Shown in pieces: positions 5,528 to 7,249 of a stretch of DNA of 7,249 bases. A model generated the notes under the pieces. The model ran no database searches and was not told the DNA's origin. It worked only from the letters and a program-made list of their open reading frames with translations. The stretch is from the NCBI GenBank assembly GCA_947449515.1, contig CANFSD010000082.1:1-7249 (forward strand), read 5' to 3'. Within the stretch, counting starts at the first letter, position 1. Every line of letters starts with the position of its first letter. Position numbers and translations under genes: made by a program. This DNA comes from Bacteroidota bacterium. Lineage in GTDB: Bacteria > Bacteroidota > Bacteroidia > UKL13-3.

Positions 5528-7249
5528 TTAATTCACCTGAATTTTCTTCACAAATACATTGTCGCCAGATTGAATGCGCAACAAATAGAATCCTTTTGCT
5601 TGAGAAGTTAAATTAAGCTCATTTACCTGCATATCATTAGCCTTAATGATATGTTTAACAATTTCGTTGCCCAACATATCATAAACCACAATAACTACAT
5701 CCTGAATTTGTGCACTTGCCAAACGTAAATTTACCATGCCATTGCTAGGATTTGGATAAATACTCATTAAACGATCAACGTTCATGATACTTTCTATACC
5801 TGCAGCGCCTTCTGGCATCACGTTAATGGTTCTTACTGCTTCATCTGATTGGTTATTTGACAAATCCTTAACAGTATACCTGATACTGTATAATCCAGGC
5901 GCATCACCGAAATAATTTCCAGCAGCATTTTTAGGTAGGTTACAAACTGTTACCAAGTTTCCACGCATTTCGGCATCAGAATTATAATTATCTACCAATG
6001 AAATTGCGGCATCATTGTATACTGCCCATCTGGCCAGGTTCACCTCTGTGATATTTAACAAATCAATTCTTGGCTTGGTTCTATCTACCACTTTTACTAC
6101 ACGTAAAATTGAATCTTTGTTTCCAGAAGGATCTGTTCCAATATACCATAAGTTGTACTCGCCAATAACATTGGTATTTACTACCCCTTTGCGACTAATA
6201 ATCACTGTGCTCGCTGGCCAATAGTTGTCTGTTGGAGTAACCCAAGGATCAACAAAATTAGTTTTTACTTCCCATGTTAATGGATTGGTTCCATTTAGAA
6301 CAAGCGTTGGCGCTTTGGTATCTTTCACATCTACACGCACCATAACTAAATTACTAATATTACCACTGTTATCTCTTGCTACATAAGAAATAAAATAGCT
6401 TCCTACACTGTTTACATCCACTGAACCCTGAATGGTTAAATCAATGAAATAATTAGACCAATAGTTATCTGTTACTGTTACAATTTTAGTTAAGTCAATA
6501 GCAGTACCCACTTGGTGAATATAAGGAGCACCCGTTACTGAAACTTTTGGCGTAATGGTTGGACGCGTTGTGTCTCCAACAACCACAGCACGTTGTTTGT
6601 TATCACTTAAACCATAAGCATCAATAATAGTATAGGCATTGCTATAAGTACCCAACTTAGATGTATCTAAGTTGCTTGTTACTACAACTTGGTCTGTAAT
6701 AATAGTTCCTTGATTGTCTTTTGCTACATAACCAGGCTCATTGTATTTCTTGTATACTTCAACATAAACTTGTGATGCACCGTTTAATACAATGGTTGGA
6801 CCAGTTTGATTTAATACCACAAAAACAGTTCTACGCAAAGTATCACTAACATTATTGTACAAATCTCTTACTACATATTTCAAATAGTTAGGACCCACTT
6901 TTGAAGTATCAACGCTACCAATTGTTTCATATTTGGCACTAATAATTCCTTCAATATTATCTGTAGCATATACACCTGGATCAACAAATGCTTTGTGAAT
7001 TTCAGTATAAAAAGTGCTAGTACCATTTAAAGTAGCAATTGGCTTAATGGTATCTTGAGGGAAGTTCACTACATAATCTCTAAATACACCCATGAAAGCT
7101 AAACTTGGGTTTAAGGTTGTTCCAGCAAGGGTTACACCCACACGCATACGTGTACTTCCCAATTTTTGGTTGTTGGCTACCAAAATTGAATCGGTTCTTG
7201 AAATGCTCGTACCTGCCATATCGTTCATTACCAATTCATCTGTGGTAAA
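5528..7249 (-). CDS. T9SS-secreted surface protein, C-terminal part: GEVED-like, DUF5011 repeats, type A sorting domain (gene C)
   Basis: The frame is open from the right edge to a TAA at 5530-5528, giving 573 residues of a larger protein whose N-terminus lies outside the window. The first visible residues (FTTDELVMNDMAG) sit inside a GEVED-like domain, so the TTG codon at 7234 is internal and not a start. Order seen: remainder of the GEVED-like domain (about 1-64, with FRDYVVNFP), five DUF5011/HYR-like Ig repeats (66-477), then a T9SS type A sorting domain (about 496-573: YPNPSNG, YDMLGNEI, KGFYLLRIQSGD, FVKKIQVN). It aligns end to end with residues 805-1379 of gene B at roughly 80% identity by eye, with one two-residue indel. 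The role is presumably the same: Sec then T9SS export to the cell surface, with the Ig repeats acting as a stalk. By analogy with B the gene should start about 2.4 kb beyond the window; its head domain is unknown. It is followed by a strong terminator 19 nt after the stop. Confidence 0.94.
   Translation of the reverse strand, partial: FTTDELVMNDMAGTSISRTDSILVANNQKLGSTRMRVGVTLAGTTLNPSLAFMGVFRDYVVNFPQDTIKPIATLNGTSTFYTEIHKAFVDPGVYATDNIEGIISAKYETIGSVDTSKVGPNYLKYVVRDLYNNVSDTLRRTVFVVLNQTGPTIVLNGASQVYVEVYKKYNEPGYVAKDNQGTIITDQVVVTSNLDTSKLGTYSNAYTIIDAYGLSDNKQRAVVVGDTTRPTITPKVSVTGAPYIHQVGTAIDLTKIVTVTDNYWSNYFIDLTIQGSVDVNSVGSYFISYVARDNSGNISNLVMVRVDVKDTKAPTLVLNGTNPLTWEVKTNFVDPWVTPTDNYWPASTVIISRKGVVNTNVIGEYNLWYIGTDPSGNKDSILRVVKVVDRTKPRIDLLNITEVNLARWAVYNDAAISLVDNYNSDAEMRGNLVTVCNLPKNAAGNYFGDAPGLYSIRYTVKDLSNNQSDEAVRTINVMPEGAAGIESIMNVDRLMSIYPNPSNGMVNLRLASAQIQDVVIVVYDMLGNEIVKHIIKANDMQVNELNLTSQAKGFYLLRIQSGDNVFVKKIQVN
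5528..7249 (-). repeat. Long direct repeat, copy 2 (partner 1255-2982): visible part of gene C
   Basis: Partner of the C-terminal part of gene B, covering the end of the second GEVED-like domain, five Ig repeats and the T9SS sorting domain. With the A/B repeat it defines a tandem unit of about 4.27-4.28 kb. Confidence 0.93.
5819..7054 (-). repeat. Five tandem DUF5011/HYR-like Ig repeats within gene C
   Basis: The same five-module string as in gene B, in the same order: boundary motifs DTIKP, QTGP, DTTRP, DTKAP and DRTKP, with TDNYW in modules 3 and 4 and DNYN in module 5. It is 1236 bp against 1242 bp in B; the 6 bp difference is one in-frame indel in module 5. Each module is closer to its positional counterpart in B than to its neighbours, so the whole string was duplicated as a block rather than expanded separately in each gene. 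Confidence 0.85.

Noticed and set aside
7232..7234. TTG at 7234-7232 as the start of gene C
   Set aside because: The frame stays open to the window edge and the upstream codons (FTTDE) match FTADE inside the second GEVED-like domain of B, so the codon is internal leucine.
1..7249. Insertion sequence, phage or CRISPR explanation for the long direct repeats
   Set aside because: The repeats are coding parts of large secreted proteins in matching frames, with no transposase, terminal inverted repeats, target duplications or short spaced repeats.

Overview
This AT-rich window comes from a Bacteroidota genome, probably a Sphingobacteriia/Chitinophagia-like environmental lineage; I cannot place it more precisely. 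The assignment rests on two type IX secretion (T9SS) type A C-terminal sorting domains, GEVED domains, DUF5011-type repeats, starts without Shine-Dalgarno sequences, and promoter-like elements resembling the Bacteroidota TTTG/TAnnTTTG form. All coding sequence is on the minus strand.

Reading in the direction of transcription (right to left), three large paralogous genes lie head to tail. Gene C (5528-7249) runs off the right edge and only its C-terminal 573 residues are seen. Gene B (1255-5394) is complete, at 1379 residues. Gene A (1-1064) runs off the left edge and only its N-terminal 354 residues are seen. The short spacers (5395-5527 and 1065-1254) each hold a strong Rho-independent terminator for the upstream gene and a candidate promoter for the next, so each gene looks like its own transcription unit.

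Gene B gives the full architecture: signal peptide, GEVED domain, two PKD-like modules, a CUB-like domain, two more PKD-like modules, a second GEVED-like domain, five DUF5011/HYR-like Ig repeats and a T9SS sorting domain. No catalytic domain is recognisable, so these are most likely large secreted or surface-anchored binding/adhesin-type proteins. Gene C matches the last 575 residues of B at roughly four of five residues. Gene A matches B across 172 residues (about 91% identity by my count) but only from residue 183 onward. Its N-terminal head is a different fold, a discoidin (F5/8 type C)-like galactose-binding domain instead of GEVED.

The A-to-B offset is 4282 bp and the B-to-C offset is 4267-4273 bp, so this is a tandem duplication array with a unit of about 4.3 kb and exchangeable heads on a conserved stalk. 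No RNA genes, insertion sequences or CRISPR arrays were seen.
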